Both the position numbers and the translations under genes were made by a program. From contig NZ_CP009227.1 of the NCBI RefSeq assembly GCF_000775995.1, forward strand, positions 2,214,296 to 2,278,295: a DNA stretch of 64,000 nucleotides, read 5' to 3'. The DNA comes from Treponema sp. OMZ 838 (lineage in GTDB: Bacteria > Spirochaetota > Spirochaetia > Treponematales > Treponemataceae). Numbering within the stretch: position 1 is the first letter of the stretch; every line of letters starts with the position of its first letter. The notes beneath the pieces are model-generated. The model had not been told where the DNA came from. It ran no database searches and was given only the letters and a program-made list of their open reading frames with translations. Shown piece after piece: positions 27,603-36,078 of the stretch.

Positions 27603-28670
27603 TCAAAGTTTTTCTCCATAATAGATGCCTGCCCATTCCCAGCGGCCGTGGATTGCCGGATCGGCAGGAAAATTAATTTTTCTAAAGTAGAGGTACCATG
27701 TACGGACGTATTGGTTCCAACCGGAAGTCCTTAAATAAGCTTCGTAAGGGGTCGAGGACGGATCCAGCTCGGAGGCAATACTGATGGCACTGCCGTACAT
27801 AAAATCCTTTAGATTCGTATCGGGCTGCTGCTGCGTATCGGATAACTCCTGCTTCCACGACATTGCAAAGAAGTTAACCTTTGATCGGCACCGTTCCAAG
27901 GTCGCATAGTCCCGCGCACGGATTGCAGCCTTGATGGTCTTTACGAGATCGTCAAGCGTATTGAACGTCCAGCTTTTTGTCGAGGTACTGTAGTCGACAA
28001 TCTTACGCGCATAGCCGTAGCTGTCGGGGATACCCGGAATAATAACATCAAACCGGTGCAGATTTAAAAATTGTGTATACGCTTGGATTGCAAGCTGCCA
28101 TTCCCCTTGTTTTTCATAAGCCTGTGCGAGCATAAAATATGCTTGTGCGGGGTCGAACTCATTATAAAAATCGGTCAAAAGCCGCGAATAATAAACAATC
28201 GATTTTCTGGCGGTGCCGACAAGCTCTATCAGATTTTTTAGGCAGAGCAAGTGGATTGATTGTCCGTTTACCATCATATCTGAATAATTTTGAACAATAT
28301 ATTCAAAATAATGGGCTGCAATAGCATCTTCTTGGGAATCCCGATATGCCGCTGCAAGCCGTAAAAGGAAGTAGGCATTATAGGGATTGTCCGGTTCCGC
28401 AGCAATAACGGATTGGAGGAACACTGCCAGTGATTTTATTTTATGCTCAGCTTGTAAATGAGAAGTAATTTTGTCGATAAGGGCGAACCGTATTTGAGCG
28501 TCCTGTTCTTTTTCCAATAAAGCGACCAAGGTTTTCTGTTCTTTGCGGTGTTCTCGTAAGCCGGTATAGAGATAGCCGAACCGATCCTGAGAACAGGAAC
28601 AGCATAAAGCGCCGATACAAAGGGCGGAACAGACAAGCAGGTACTTTTTAAACCGTATCACGGGGGGCAT
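27603..28670 (-). CDS. Tetratricopeptide-repeat lipoprotein
   Basis: A 355-residue protein. The start at 28670 gives a lipoprotein signal (hydrophobic residues 10-22, then Cys-Cys-Ser-Cys at 23-26). Helical repeats of TPR type run through the middle (AYFLLRLAAAYRDSQED, YFMLAQAYEKQGEWQLAIQA). The C-terminal 100 residues are Trp/Tyr-rich with no family that I recognise. Its TGA ends two bases before the transglycosylase start, so the two are co-translated. A longer upstream reading frame to 28844 runs into the divergent gene's territory and is not credible. The start codon precedes a C6 run (a G6 run on the plus strand at 28663-28668), which could slip. Confidence 0.8.
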   Translation of the reverse strand: MPPVIRFKKYLLVCSALCIGALCCSCSQDRFGYLYTGLREHRKEQKTLVALLEKEQDAQIRFALIDKITSHLQAEHKIKSLAVFLQSVIAAEPDNPYNAYFLLRLAAAYRDSQEDAIAAHYFEYIVQNYSDMMVNGQSIHLLCLKNLIELVGTARKSIVYYSRLLTDFYNEFDPAQAYFMLAQAYEKQGEWQLAIQAYTQFLNLHRFDVIIPGIPDSYGYARKIVDYSTSTKSWTFNTLDDLVKTIKAAIRARDYATLERCRSKVNFFAMSWKQELSDTQQQPDTNLKDFMYGSAISIASELDPSSTPYEAYLRTSGWNQYVRTWYLYFRKINFPADPAIHGRWEWAGIYYGEKL

Positions 28671-28710
28671 ACTATCACAGCCATTGTATATTGACAAGAC
28701 TCCGCTTACC

Positions 28711-28739
28711 TTGACAGGCTGTTTTTTATTTACTACCAT
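28711..28739 (+). promoter_or_regulatory. Promoter for the ParB-like gene, giving a near-leaderless mRNA
   Basis: TTGACA 28711-28716, a 17-base spacer, and TACCAT 28734-28739, with CATAAT overlapping at 28737-28742. Transcription would start only a few bases before the ATG at 28752, which has no Shine-Dalgarno sequence. The 81-base divergent gap must also hold the promoter for the lipoprotein at 28670, which I could not define. Confidence 0.45.
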
Positions 28740-28751
28740 AATACAACTATT

Positions 28752-29678
28752 ATGCAATCGGATGCTTTCAGATTTCAGGCACAAGAAGATTTTTCCAAGG
28801 CGCGCAATAAGGCATGGATCAATGAGATGCAGAATGTCATGCATCCCGATAAAAAACGGCTTCTCTCTCTGAACGACGTAAAAAAGATTTTAAAGCCTAA
28901 GAATGAGGTGTATGTCGGGCTTAAAACGGTTCCGATCAAAAAGATAGTCGGCAGTGAGGGGCGCTATAATGATTTTGACAACCGCTTTTTACCCCGTTCA
29001 AACGAATTGAAGCAGCGGTGGATGAATGTCGATCAAGCTCATTTATCTGACATTATATTGCCGCCTATTCAGCTGTATGAACTCGGCGGGTTGTATTTTG
29101 TCCGGGACGGGAATCACCGTGTGTCGGTGGCGAAGACGCAGGGGGTTGAGTTTATCGATGCCGAAGTGATCTCGCTGCAGAGCGAGGTGCAGCTGCCGCC
29201 GGATGTCAGACTGGACACGCTGCTCGATGCGGTTATCCGTTACGAGAAACGGGTGTTTTATAACGAAACACATTTCGGCGATCTAACCGATTATTGGGAT
29301 TTGGACTTTACCGCAGCCGGCCGCTACGATGTCATCTATAATCATATCCTTGTACATAAGTATTATATGAATGAGCAGCAGCATACCGAAATTGATTTTA
29401 ATGATGCGCTGGTTTCTTGGTATAAAACGGTGTATCTTCCGGTTATCGCTGTGATAGATAAATATAAGCTGCTTTCCGATTTTAAAGACCGGACGAAGAG
29501 CGATATTTATGTCTGGATTGTCAAGCATTGGGATAGCCTCAAGCAAAAGAACGGCAACGATTTCAGTCTCGATGAAGCTGTGCTGGATTTTGTTGCATTA
29601 GAGAAAACGGCAAAGGCTCAAGCTCCTTCGACACTTTCAAAGCTTAAAGCAAAGTTTTTGAAGCTTTTTAAGAAGTAG
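28752..29678 (+). CDS. ParB/sulfiredoxin-like fold protein
   Basis: A 308-residue protein with a ParB-N/sulfiredoxin-type core: the conserved box VRDGNHRVSVAK at residues 117-128 corresponds to the GxHR nucleotide-binding motif of ParB and Srx. Upstream, PIQLYELGGLYFV supplies the preceding strands. The remaining 180 residues are helical, with a basic C-terminus (Lys-rich, residues 297-308). There is no recognisable helix-turn-helix, so partition activity is doubtful. It may be a nucleotide-dependent regulator. It is transcribed divergently from the envelope lipoprotein operon and followed 72 bases later by the chromate transporter genes. Confidence 0.65.
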   Translation: MQSDAFRFQAQEDFSKARNKAWINEMQNVMHPDKKRLLSLNDVKKILKPKNEVYVGLKTVPIKKIVGSEGRYNDFDNRFLPRSNELKQRWMNVDQAHLSDIILPPIQLYELGGLYFVRDGNHRVSVAKTQGVEFIDAEVISLQSEVQLPPDVRLDTLLDAVIRYEKRVFYNETHFGDLTDYWDLDFTAAGRYDVIYNHILVHKYYMNEQQHTEIDFNDALVSWYKTVYLPVIAVIDKYKLLSDFKDRTKSDIYVWIVKHWDSLKQKNGNDFSLDEAVLDFVALEKTAKAQAPSTLSKLKAKFLKLFKK

Positions 29679-29750
29679 TACATGGAGGCAGGGTATACGT
29701 CAGGTATTAAACCTTTGGCACGAATAAAAACAAGGGGGGGCGGATGAGCT

Positions 29751-30335
29751 ATGAAAGACGGATTAATACGCTATGTGCAGTTATTCACGGCTTTTTTTAA
29801 GATAGGGCTTTTTACCTTCGGCGGCGGTATGAGTATGCTGCCGATGCTGCAGAAAGAATTGGTAGAATCGAAAAAGTGGCTGACGGAAGAAGAAATCCTG
29901 AATTACTTTGCGATAGGGCAGTGTACGCCGGGAATTATTGCGGTGAACGTTGCGACGTTCTGCGGGTATAAGCGCGCCGGTCTTTCGGGTGCGATTGTGA
30001 GCACGATAGGGATTGTGTGTCCTTCGTGGATTGTCATTACGCTGATAGCCGGTTCCATCTCCCGCTTTTCCGATATTGTATGGATACAACGCGCGATGAA
30101 GGGTGTCTATGTTGCTGTTGCCGCCCTGCTTGCCCGTGCGGTTTTTACTTTCGGCAAAAAGATTATTACCGACTTTGTTACCGCGGGGATTGCCGCCGGT
30201 GCGTTTCTCGCGATGTCCGTGTGGAATATTTCCGGTATCTTGATAGTGCTTGCCGCCGGTATTATCGGGTTTTGTGCGCAGATTATCCGAAACGGTAAAA
30301 GAGCTTCCAGCCGCCGTGAGGAGGATAAAGAATGA
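29751..30335 (+). CDS. Chromate transporter family, first half-size subunit
   Basis: A 194-residue integral membrane protein of the CHR family. The hallmark FKIGLFTFGGGMSMLPMLQKELV is near the N-terminus, followed by the conserved IGQCTPGIIAVNVATFCGY. There are about five to six hydrophobic segments. Full-length ChrA has two such domains; here they are split into two adjacent genes (SCHR pair), which together would make one antiparallel transporter. The substrate in anaerobes may be chromate, sulfate or another anion and cannot be fixed from sequence. A G7 run at 29734-29740 lies in the ribosome-binding region. The last four bases overlap the second subunit. Confidence 0.9.
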   Translation: MKDGLIRYVQLFTAFFKIGLFTFGGGMSMLPMLQKELVESKKWLTEEEILNYFAIGQCTPGIIAVNVATFCGYKRAGLSGAIVSTIGIVCPSWIVITLIAGSISRFSDIVWIQRAMKGVYVAVAALLARAVFTFGKKIITDFVTAGIAAGAFLAMSVWNISGILIVLAAGIIGFCAQIIRNGKRASSRREEDKE

Positions 30336-30895
30336 GCTTATTCGGTTTGTTTTTCCTTTTTATGTATATCGGCCTTTCTACCATCGGCGGCGGGTTGGTT
30401 GCCGTCAGCTTGATGCAGCAGGAGCTGGTTTCTCGATCAATTATCAGCTCGGAACAGTTTATTGCAATGATAGCCGTTTCGGAATCGACGCCGGGTCCAA
30501 TCGGTATCAACATGGCGACCTATATCGGGTACGAGCTGTATGGTATTTGGGGCAGCCTTGTGTTGACGACAGGCATTGTGCTGCCGTCGCTGATTGTGAT
30601 TATGTTAATAGCCCGCTTTGCTCAATCGTTTCAAAATGCGGCGCCGGTTAAGAATACCATGTATGGGCTGCGGGCGGGGGCTGCGGGGATGATTGCCGCT
30701 GCGGCATGGAACGTACTTGCCGTTGCTGTATTCACATTGCCTGCCTTTTACGCTTCGCGGCAGTGGACGGAATTGGTTGACTGGAAAGCTGCAGCCGTCT
30801 TTTGCCTTTTTTTACTTGTGCAAATATTGTTTAAGCGGCTGCATCCCATCTTTTTAATTCTTGCCGGCGCTGCGGTCGGCCTTGTATTGTTTTAA
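30332..30895 (+). CDS. Chromate transporter family, second half-size subunit
   Basis: A 187-residue CHR-family membrane protein, homologous to the gene before it: LSTIGGGLVAVSLMQQELV replaces the FTFGGG block, and AVSESTPGPIGINMATYIGYEL is the second signature. There are about six hydrophobic segments. The start overlaps the upstream gene by four bases (ATGA type) and has a GAGGAG site, so the two subunits are produced together and probably heterodimerise. Confidence 0.9.
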   Translation: MSLFGLFFLFMYIGLSTIGGGLVAVSLMQQELVSRSIISSEQFIAMIAVSESTPGPIGINMATYIGYELYGIWGSLVLTTGIVLPSLIVIMLIARFAQSFQNAAPVKNTMYGLRAGAAGMIAAAAWNVLAVAVFTLPAFYASRQWTELVDWKAAAVFCLFLLVQILFKRLHPIFLILAGAAVGLVLF

Positions 30896-30986
30896 AAAAC
30901 AATTTGCAATCAGCTTAAGCAGATATGAGAGACCATTCCCTTACAGAACAAGCCGATAAGCTTGCAATTTTTTTAGAGGTTCTCTT

Positions 30987-31628
30987 TTATTTTATTCCAT
31001 AGGCGTCGGTGATGGGCAGCACGAATAAGATTCCGTGGCCGTCTTTTTCAATATCGCTGTGGCTGCGGATGGCGGCAACGACGGGTTCAACCTGTTCGGG
31101 ATCTACAATTGTTAAGACAATTTCTTTTTCGGGTTCTATTTCAATATCGAAAATCAGCTTTGTTTGATTTGCCCCCGAACCACGGGCGTGAAGGATGGTG
31201 CCTCCGCGTGCTCCCGCTTCTATGGTAGCGTCCACAACATCATTAGCTCGTCCTCTATCTACAATCGTAAAAATCGCCGACTTCATAGCTTGTATCTCCT
31301 TTTGCGTTTCCGGCGGCATTGCTCCGCTGAAATGTTTATTTGAATAGGTAATCGGAATGATGAACGCAATGCCGAAATTTTTTCTGGTTACTTTATGCCG
31401 CCGGTTCAGTTCCTCCATAATCGAGGCAAGTTTATCATGTTCTCCCATCGTCAAAATCAATTCCTTTTGGATTTGATTGATGCCGAGAAAATCGAGCAGC
31501 TTACTTTTTACGGTACCTTGAGCAAGCAGCGTTGTTGCGCCGATAAGGCCGAGTTCCCTGCCTTCGTGGATAATTTTCCGCGCCTGTCCATGCGGCACTA
31601 AAATGATCAATAATGAAAAAGCGGTCAT
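30987..31628 (-). CDS. Tandem PII-like regulatory protein
   Basis: A 213-residue protein made of two PII-like ferredoxin folds: residues 1-95 and 113-205. The second half has IFTIVDRGRANDVVDATIEAGARGGTILHARG and KEIVLTIVDPEQVEPVVAAI, typical of PII B-loop and strand patterns. The first half is a more divergent version (LLIILVPHGQARKIIHEGRELGLIGATTLL). The classical T-loop tyrosine is not evident. PII proteins normally sense nucleotides and bind a partner transporter or enzyme. The start overlaps the end of the DUF1538 membrane gene by four bases, so the transporter-like protein is the likely partner. Confidence 0.78.
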   Translation of the reverse strand: MTAFSLLIILVPHGQARKIIHEGRELGLIGATTLLAQGTVKSKLLDFLGINQIQKELILTMGEHDKLASIMEELNRRHKVTRKNFGIAFIIPITYSNKHFSGAMPPETQKEIQAMKSAIFTIVDRGRANDVVDATIEAGARGGTILHARGSGANQTKLIFDIEIEPEKEIVLTIVDPEQVEPVVAAIRSHSDIEKDGHGILFVLPITDAYGIK

Positions 31629-33103
31629 GTCCCTTTCCTTTGTTTTAAATAAAAAAGCAATCCCAGTACTTGCAGCGAGATAACCGGCGCCAAGGCGACC
31701 GCTGCGATAATACCGAACCCGTCGATAAGTACGTTTGCACCCGGTGTTGCAGCCGCCAACCCTTGCGCAAAGGAGAGCACGAATGTCGCTGTCATCGGAC
31801 CAGACGCGACCCCTCCTGCATCAAAAGCCATACCGACAAACAGCTCCGGCACAATCCACGAAAGCGCGAGGGCGACCATGTATCCCGGCAATAGAATATG
31901 CCAGAGCTGAAATGCGGGAATAAGAATCCTCAGCATCGAAAGAAACGTCGCAATACTCACGCCGAGCGCAAGGAAGATGAGTACCAGCTTTCTCGGAATA
32001 TAGCCGGCGCTGACGGTTTCAATTTGCTTGGTCAATACATAAACGGCCGGCTCCGCAAGGATGACCACACAGCCGATAAAAGCCCCGATGATTAAAATGA
32101 GCGGCATATTGGCGATTTCGCCGATTTTATGGCCAATCAGGAATCCCAGATCCAAAAAGCCCGCTTTTACTCCCGCTAAAAATAACATTAAGCCGACAAA
32201 GGTGATGATCATCCCCTTAATAATTCCGCTCAAGGTGTTTTTTTTCAACCGTAATGATAATATATCGGTGAGTAAAAAGATAACCGCGATCGGTAACAGC
32301 GACAGCATCGATTCAGAGGCTGCATGGCTCAATGATTCGGATATGGCGGTAAGAATTGATACACCGGTGGCCGGTTCCGAAATGCTGAAATCATTATCAA
32401 AGGCCGGTAACTGCCGTATCAAGGTTATTGCAAGCACGCTCAAGATTGCTCCCGCCGAAACCATCCCGACAAGTCCGAAAGAATCCGTTTCCGATGCGAT
32501 GGAGTTTTTCTTCATGCGGGAAACACCTGCTGCTATTGCCAGAACAAAAGGTACCGTAATCGCGCCGGTGGTTGCACCCGAAGAATCAAAGGCTATCGAG
32601 ATGCCCTCCCGTACCGAAAAAATCGAGCAGAGCAATATCAATCCATACGAGAAAGTAAAAACTTTATGTTGCGGGATGTGATAGACAATGGTTAATAATC
32701 CGACGGCAAGAAATATCGCGACGCCGATTGAAACGATGACAATCAGTGTGGTTTGCGGGATTGCGCCCTTGGTAACTTGCATAACTTGAGCGCCGAGTAT
32801 TTGCAGATCAGGTTCGGCAATTGAAATAAAAAAGCCGAGTATGAGTGCCCCGATAATAACCACCGAGATTTTATTTTTGGCAGTGATAAACTGCCCCATC
32901 ACGTCGCCGATGGGCGTAATACCGATGTCTATTCCGAATAGGAATATCGTAAGTCCGAGGCAGATAAAAACAACGCCGATCAAAAACTGAATAAAAAAAG
33001 TATAATCAACCCGCACAAAAAGGAAGTTCAAAATACAAATTAACACGGCAATGGGTAAAACTGAAAAAATAACTTCTTTAAATTTTTCAGCTAAAACATT
33101 CAT
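31625..33103 (-). CDS. DUF1538 family membrane protein
   Basis: A 492-residue polytopic membrane protein with about 12 hydrophobic segments. It has an internal duplication: FLFGIDIGITPIGDVMG and FLAGVKAGFLDLGFLIG, then AEPDLQILGAQV and AEPAVYVLTKQI occur at equivalent places in the two halves, and each half has an Asp/Ser-Gly motif (FDSSGATTGAITVPF and FDAGGVASGPMTATF). These are diagnostic of DUF1538, an uncharacterised transporter-like family often encoded with PII-like proteins. The inverted-repeat architecture and PII partner suggest a regulated ion or nutrient transporter; the substrate is unknown. AGGAGG lies 12 bases before the start. Confidence 0.85.
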   Translation of the reverse strand: MNVLAEKFKEVIFSVLPIAVLICILNFLFVRVDYTFFIQFLIGVVFICLGLTIFLFGIDIGITPIGDVMGQFITAKNKISVVIIGALILGFFISIAEPDLQILGAQVMQVTKGAIPQTTLIVIVSIGVAIFLAVGLLTIVYHIPQHKVFTFSYGLILLCSIFSVREGISIAFDSSGATTGAITVPFVLAIAAGVSRMKKNSIASETDSFGLVGMVSAGAILSVLAITLIRQLPAFDNDFSISEPATGVSILTAISESLSHAASESMLSLLPIAVIFLLTDILSLRLKKNTLSGIIKGMIITFVGLMLFLAGVKAGFLDLGFLIGHKIGEIANMPLILIIGAFIGCVVILAEPAVYVLTKQIETVSAGYIPRKLVLIFLALGVSIATFLSMLRILIPAFQLWHILLPGYMVALALSWIVPELFVGMAFDAGGVASGPMTATFVLSFAQGLAAATPGANVLIDGFGIIAAVALAPVISLQVLGLLFYLKQRKGT

Positions 33104-33144
33104 AAGGGAACAAGTGCCTCCTCTTTGCGAGGGATAAGGATTAA

Positions 33145-33182
33145 GGCATCTCTAAAAACTCGGTTAGATTTTTAGAGATGCC
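33145..33182. repeat. Dispersed hairpin repeat, copy 1
   Basis: A perfect 14-bp inverted repeat, 33145-33158 with 33169-33182, around the loop CTCGGTTAGA. The same arms and loop recur at 44549-44587, and in degraded form at 51029-51063 and 59974-60012. It lies after the stop of the minus-strand gene at 33193 and may act as its terminator. Confidence 0.75.
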
Positions 33183-33192
33183 AAAAAGGATG

Positions 33193-34119
33193 TTATTTTG
33201 TAACTTTGGTGATTTTTACGGTCCATTCGCCGCCGTATTCGATTTTATGCACGGCTGCGAAATTATCCATATTCAATGCCATCGATAAGCAATCGAGGCT
33301 ATTGTAATACAGCAGCGGCTTTCCGTCGGGAACATCGCCGAAACTGTTCACATACGGCATAGAGCCGGTGTATACTTGTTTTCCGTTATTGAATACCGTT
33401 ACCTGCACGACATCATTGACGGCTAATTTTAATGCTTCGGCTGTTTCACGGCTAATATTTGTCCACACATTCCCGTACTGGACATCGAGGGCAGGAATGG
33501 TTCCTAATAGTGTACCTTTGTCAAAACGGGGTTTTTCGTAAGGAAGACGGACAATCTCTTTTTTTGCGGGTCCAACCTGCTCAAAACTGATAATTCCTCC
33601 TGCGAGCCGTGCACCGGTAAAAGCGTATACATCACGTCCGTGGAAAGTATAACTCTTCTCCGAATGTTTTCGCCGGTTTACCGCCTCATCGATTAAACGA
33701 ACTTCTGCAATTCCAAGCCTGTCTGCGACAAGCGTAAGTGTTCCATTATCAGGAGTCACAATATAGTGACCTGTCTTAGTTTTTAAGACAACCGAATCAC
33801 GGTCGGTACCGACACCGGGGTCAACTACCGATACAAAGACTGTGCCTGCGGGCCAGTATTCTACCGTCTGAAAGAGCCGATACGCTGCATCCCAGATACT
33901 GTAAGCAGGTATTTCGTGGGTAAGATCATACAGCGGAATCGCAGACGATTGCGTAAAAGCGACACCCTTCATTGCCGAGACCGCACCATCCTTTAGTCCG
34001 AAGTCAGTCTGAAATACCAACGGCCGGGAATTCCGGGGTGTTCCCGCGCAGCCGGAAATACCGATCGCGATTATCAGCATACCTGCTGCAGCCAAACCGC
34101 ATAACCTTTTATTGCACAT
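33193..34119 (-). CDS. Lipoprotein of the SAM hydroxide adenosyltransferase (DUF62) family
   Basis: A 308-residue protein of the DUF62/fluorinase-like superfamily, whose members hydrolyse S-adenosylmethionine to adenosine and methionine. Key blocks are visible: VFQTDFGLKDGAV (the TDFG motif) near residue 35, VVDPGVGTDRDSVVLKT near residue 98 and IVTPDNGTLTLV near residue 120. The C-terminal beta domain is intact (ALDVQYGNVWTNI). Unusually, residues 1-23 form a lipoprotein signal with Cys24 (GISGC), so the protein would be exported, where SAM is not expected. A GGAGG site precedes the start. The function may have shifted to another extracellular nucleoside or halide chemistry. Confidence 0.85.
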   Translation of the reverse strand: MCNKRLCGLAAAGMLIIAIGISGCAGTPRNSRPLVFQTDFGLKDGAVSAMKGVAFTQSSAIPLYDLTHEIPAYSIWDAAYRLFQTVEYWPAGTVFVSVVDPGVGTDRDSVVLKTKTGHYIVTPDNGTLTLVADRLGIAEVRLIDEAVNRRKHSEKSYTFHGRDVYAFTGARLAGGIISFEQVGPAKKEIVRLPYEKPRFDKGTLLGTIPALDVQYGNVWTNISRETAEALKLAVNDVVQVTVFNNGKQVYTGSMPYVNSFGDVPDGKPLLYYNSLDCLSMALNMDNFAAVHKIEYGGEWTVKITKVTK

Positions 34120-34133
34120 AAATCCTCCTATAA

Positions 34134-34200
34134 AACCAAGTTTTCTTTTAAAAACTTGGCCTCATCAACTGATGGACATCTTTGTCCATCAGTTGATGAG
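34134..34200. terminator. Two consecutive hairpins between lipoprotein genes
   Basis: A perfect 18-bp stem at 34161-34178 with 34183-34200 (loop TCTT) directly follows the stop of the minus-strand gene at 34204. A second hairpin, CCAAGTTTT paired with AAAACTTGG (34134-34159), follows it. On the minus strand a T5 run occurs a few bases after the long stem, consistent with termination before the downstream gene. Confidence 0.7.
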
Positions 34201-34203
34201 TTT

Positions 34204-34947
34204 TTAAAACTCATCAAAAGAAATATTTTCCTGTTTTACAGGTGTGTCGCTTCCTTCGGGAGTATTTTCTATGTTTTTCACCGCTGATGTATTTGAATTA
34301 AATTCATCGTATTTGTCATAGTCTGCTTTTAATTCTTCTACAAGCTGCAAGAGAGCCGGTTCGTCCAATACTTTTAAAACATCCTGGCATTGTGCGGGTG
34401 AAATCGCAATCCGCACTGCAGGGCAGTTAGCTTTGTCGTCTGCTTGAGTGGTCGCATTGGCAAGTATGAAGTACGGCCGTTGCGGCGTAATAAATTGATA
34501 ATCAAATCGCAGGGTTGGGTATGCTTCATGTGCCCCTCCGAATAGCCCCCATGTCATTAATATCTCGGTTTTTCCAAATGCTCCCTTTTTCTTTGCTCCT
34601 TCGGGAGTCAGTGTTTTATTAGCAAAGGCTGTGAGGTACTGTTCAATGGCATTCCGTAGAAGTGCACGTTCCTTCTTTTTTAAAGAAATCCAAATATTAT
34701 CTCCCATCATCTTATGATGAAATTTAACAGTGTTGGTTGAGGGTTCAAAAACAAAGCTGATATCGCGCGGCAGTAAATCGTTGGAATAACGTTTTACTAT
34801 ATTAAGATGCAGTACACCTAACGACTGTACCGGATAGTTGCCGAGGAAGTCGGGATCGTGCTTTTTTGACGTAGAGGCACATGCACCGCTCAAAAATGCA
34901 ATACCGAGCGTTGCAATCAATACACACAGGGGTATAATACGTTTCAT
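34204..34947 (-). CDS. Uncharacterised lipoprotein
   Basis: A 247-residue protein with a lipoprotein signal; Cys23 follows LSGA. I recognise no named family. The mature part looks like a mixed alpha/beta domain with a Trp-Gly-Leu-Phe-Gly-Gly turn and ends in an acidic, Ser/Asn-rich tail of about 40 residues (from EELKADYDKYDEF). That tail suggests a surface-exposed or protein-binding C-terminus. GGAG lies 7 bases before the start. A strong double hairpin follows, so it is probably a separate transcript. Confidence 0.75.
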   Translation of the reverse strand: MKRIIPLCVLIATLGIAFLSGACASTSKKHDPDFLGNYPVQSLGVLHLNIVKRYSNDLLPRDISFVFEPSTNTVKFHHKMMGDNIWISLKKKERALLRNAIEQYLTAFANKTLTPEGAKKKGAFGKTEILMTWGLFGGAHEAYPTLRFDYQFITPQRPYFILANATTQADDKANCPAVRIAISPAQCQDVLKVLDEPALLQLVEELKADYDKYDEFNSNTSAVKNIENTPEGSDTPVKQENISFDEF

Positions 34948-35100
34948 AATAACTCCTATAAAAACTTGAGCTAAAAAACTATACCGGCAATTATGTTAGA
35001 CGGCTGTTTTTAGCATATCTTTTTATCCCGAATTGTACGGAAAACATCCTCTTAATGCAAGGTCTCGTATTGCATCAATGTCAAGCGCAGCGGAGATATT

Positions 35101-35508
35101 CTAAAAGGCATGAGTATCATTATGGACAGCCGCTCGGAGTTTTTCCATAAACCGTTTTTTATTGACGATTGCCCGTACATGGGTACCACTGCCTATAATC
35201 CCCCGATCGTTTGAGACTTCCGCTTTAAAAGTCAAGAATTTTCCATTCTCACTGATGTCTATCAGTTCGGTATGGACATATACTTTCATCCCTTCAAGGG
35301 TTGCGGCAGTATGTTGAACATCGACTTTTACGCCGACCATCGTATATCCTTCTTCTAAAAATGGAAGTACGCTGAGCGCTGCAGTCCGCTCAATCTTTAG
35401 AACCATGTTCGGCGTCGAAAATACCTCAAGTGTGTCATCACCGTCTTGACTCGCCAACATTTCCTTTGTAACGGTAAAGCAGGTATCTCCTTTAATCCCA
35501 ACTTTCAT
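35101..35508 (-). CDS. Hotdog-fold thioesterase family protein
   Basis: A 135-residue single-domain protein resembling the fluoroacetyl-CoA thioesterase (FlK)-like hotdog family: the N-terminal strand MKVGIKG, the STPNMVLKIERTA helix segment, and GVKVDVQHTAATLEGMKV, where a His after the central strand is typical. It likely hydrolyses an acyl-CoA. The start at 35508 is fixed by GGAGGT six bases upstream; an in-frame start at 35538 would place ten residues over the neighbouring gene. It begins 24 bases after the DUF488 stop, so they form a two-gene operon. Confidence 0.75.
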   Translation of the reverse strand: MKVGIKGDTCFTVTKEMLASQDGDDTLEVFSTPNMVLKIERTAALSVLPFLEEGYTMVGVKVDVQHTAATLEGMKVYVHTELIDISENGKFLTFKAEVSNDRGIIGSGTHVRAIVNKKRFMEKLRAAVHNDTHAF

Positions 35509-35531
35509 ATAAACCTCCTCCAAAGATTGCT

Positions 35532-35906
35532 TTAACAAAACTGTTTCAGATGCTTTTCAATAAATGCCCGTAACGTAGGAATATGGCTTGTCTCAGGTTC
35601 CCTGACCGCATATAGTATCGTAACGTTACCGGTTTGCAGTTTGCTTTTAATTTTTTCGATAAAAGCCGGTACTGTAGGATTTCCTGCTAATTCTTTTGCA
35701 TAAAGGGCGGAAAAATGGCTGTAATCCATGTCTCCCCTGTGATAGGCCTGCCGTATATCCGACGACGGCGTAATATCTTTTGCCCAATCTCCGAGCATTG
35801 CTTTTTCTTTTGTAATACCTCGCGGCCACAGCCGATCGGCTAATATTCTAAACCCATCCTGAGGTTCGGCAGTATCGTATATACGTTTCCAGTATAATGT
35901 TCCCAT
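35532..35906 (-). CDS. DUF488 family (YeaO-like) protein
   Basis: A 124-residue protein with the family signature RILADRLWPRGITKEKA near the N-terminus and the C-terminal alpha/beta pattern ending in AFIEKHLKQF. Function is unknown; homologues are often next to stress or regulatory genes. The start has a GGGAG site 8 bases upstream. It is first in a short operon with the thioesterase. Confidence 0.85.
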   Translation of the reverse strand: MGTLYWKRIYDTAEPQDGFRILADRLWPRGITKEKAMLGDWAKDITPSSDIRQAYHRGDMDYSHFSALYAKELAGNPTVPAFIEKIKSKLQTGNVTILYAVREPETSHIPTLRAFIEKHLKQFC

Positions 35907-36025
35907 AGCAAGATCTCCCTATAAATATAATATACCAAGGTTGTTGGAGTAATACAATTCATAATTGTGAATTGTCTGGTATGTTCATCTTGAACAAGTT
36001 TAGCCCACAACGGCAAAAAAAATGC

Positions 36026-36054
36026 TTGAAATAGCAAGGTTTTTCATATATAAT
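36026..36054 (+). promoter_or_regulatory. Strong sigma-70 promoter upstream of the YkgJ-like gene
   Basis: TTGAAA 36026-36031, a 17-base spacer, and a perfect TATAAT 36049-36054. It overlaps the open reading frame beginning at 36022, so that apparent start cannot be transcribed. Transcription should begin near 36061, 18 bases before the TTG start at 36079. Confidence 0.82.
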
Positions 36055-36078
36055 GAGATAATTGTAACGGAGAAGTTT

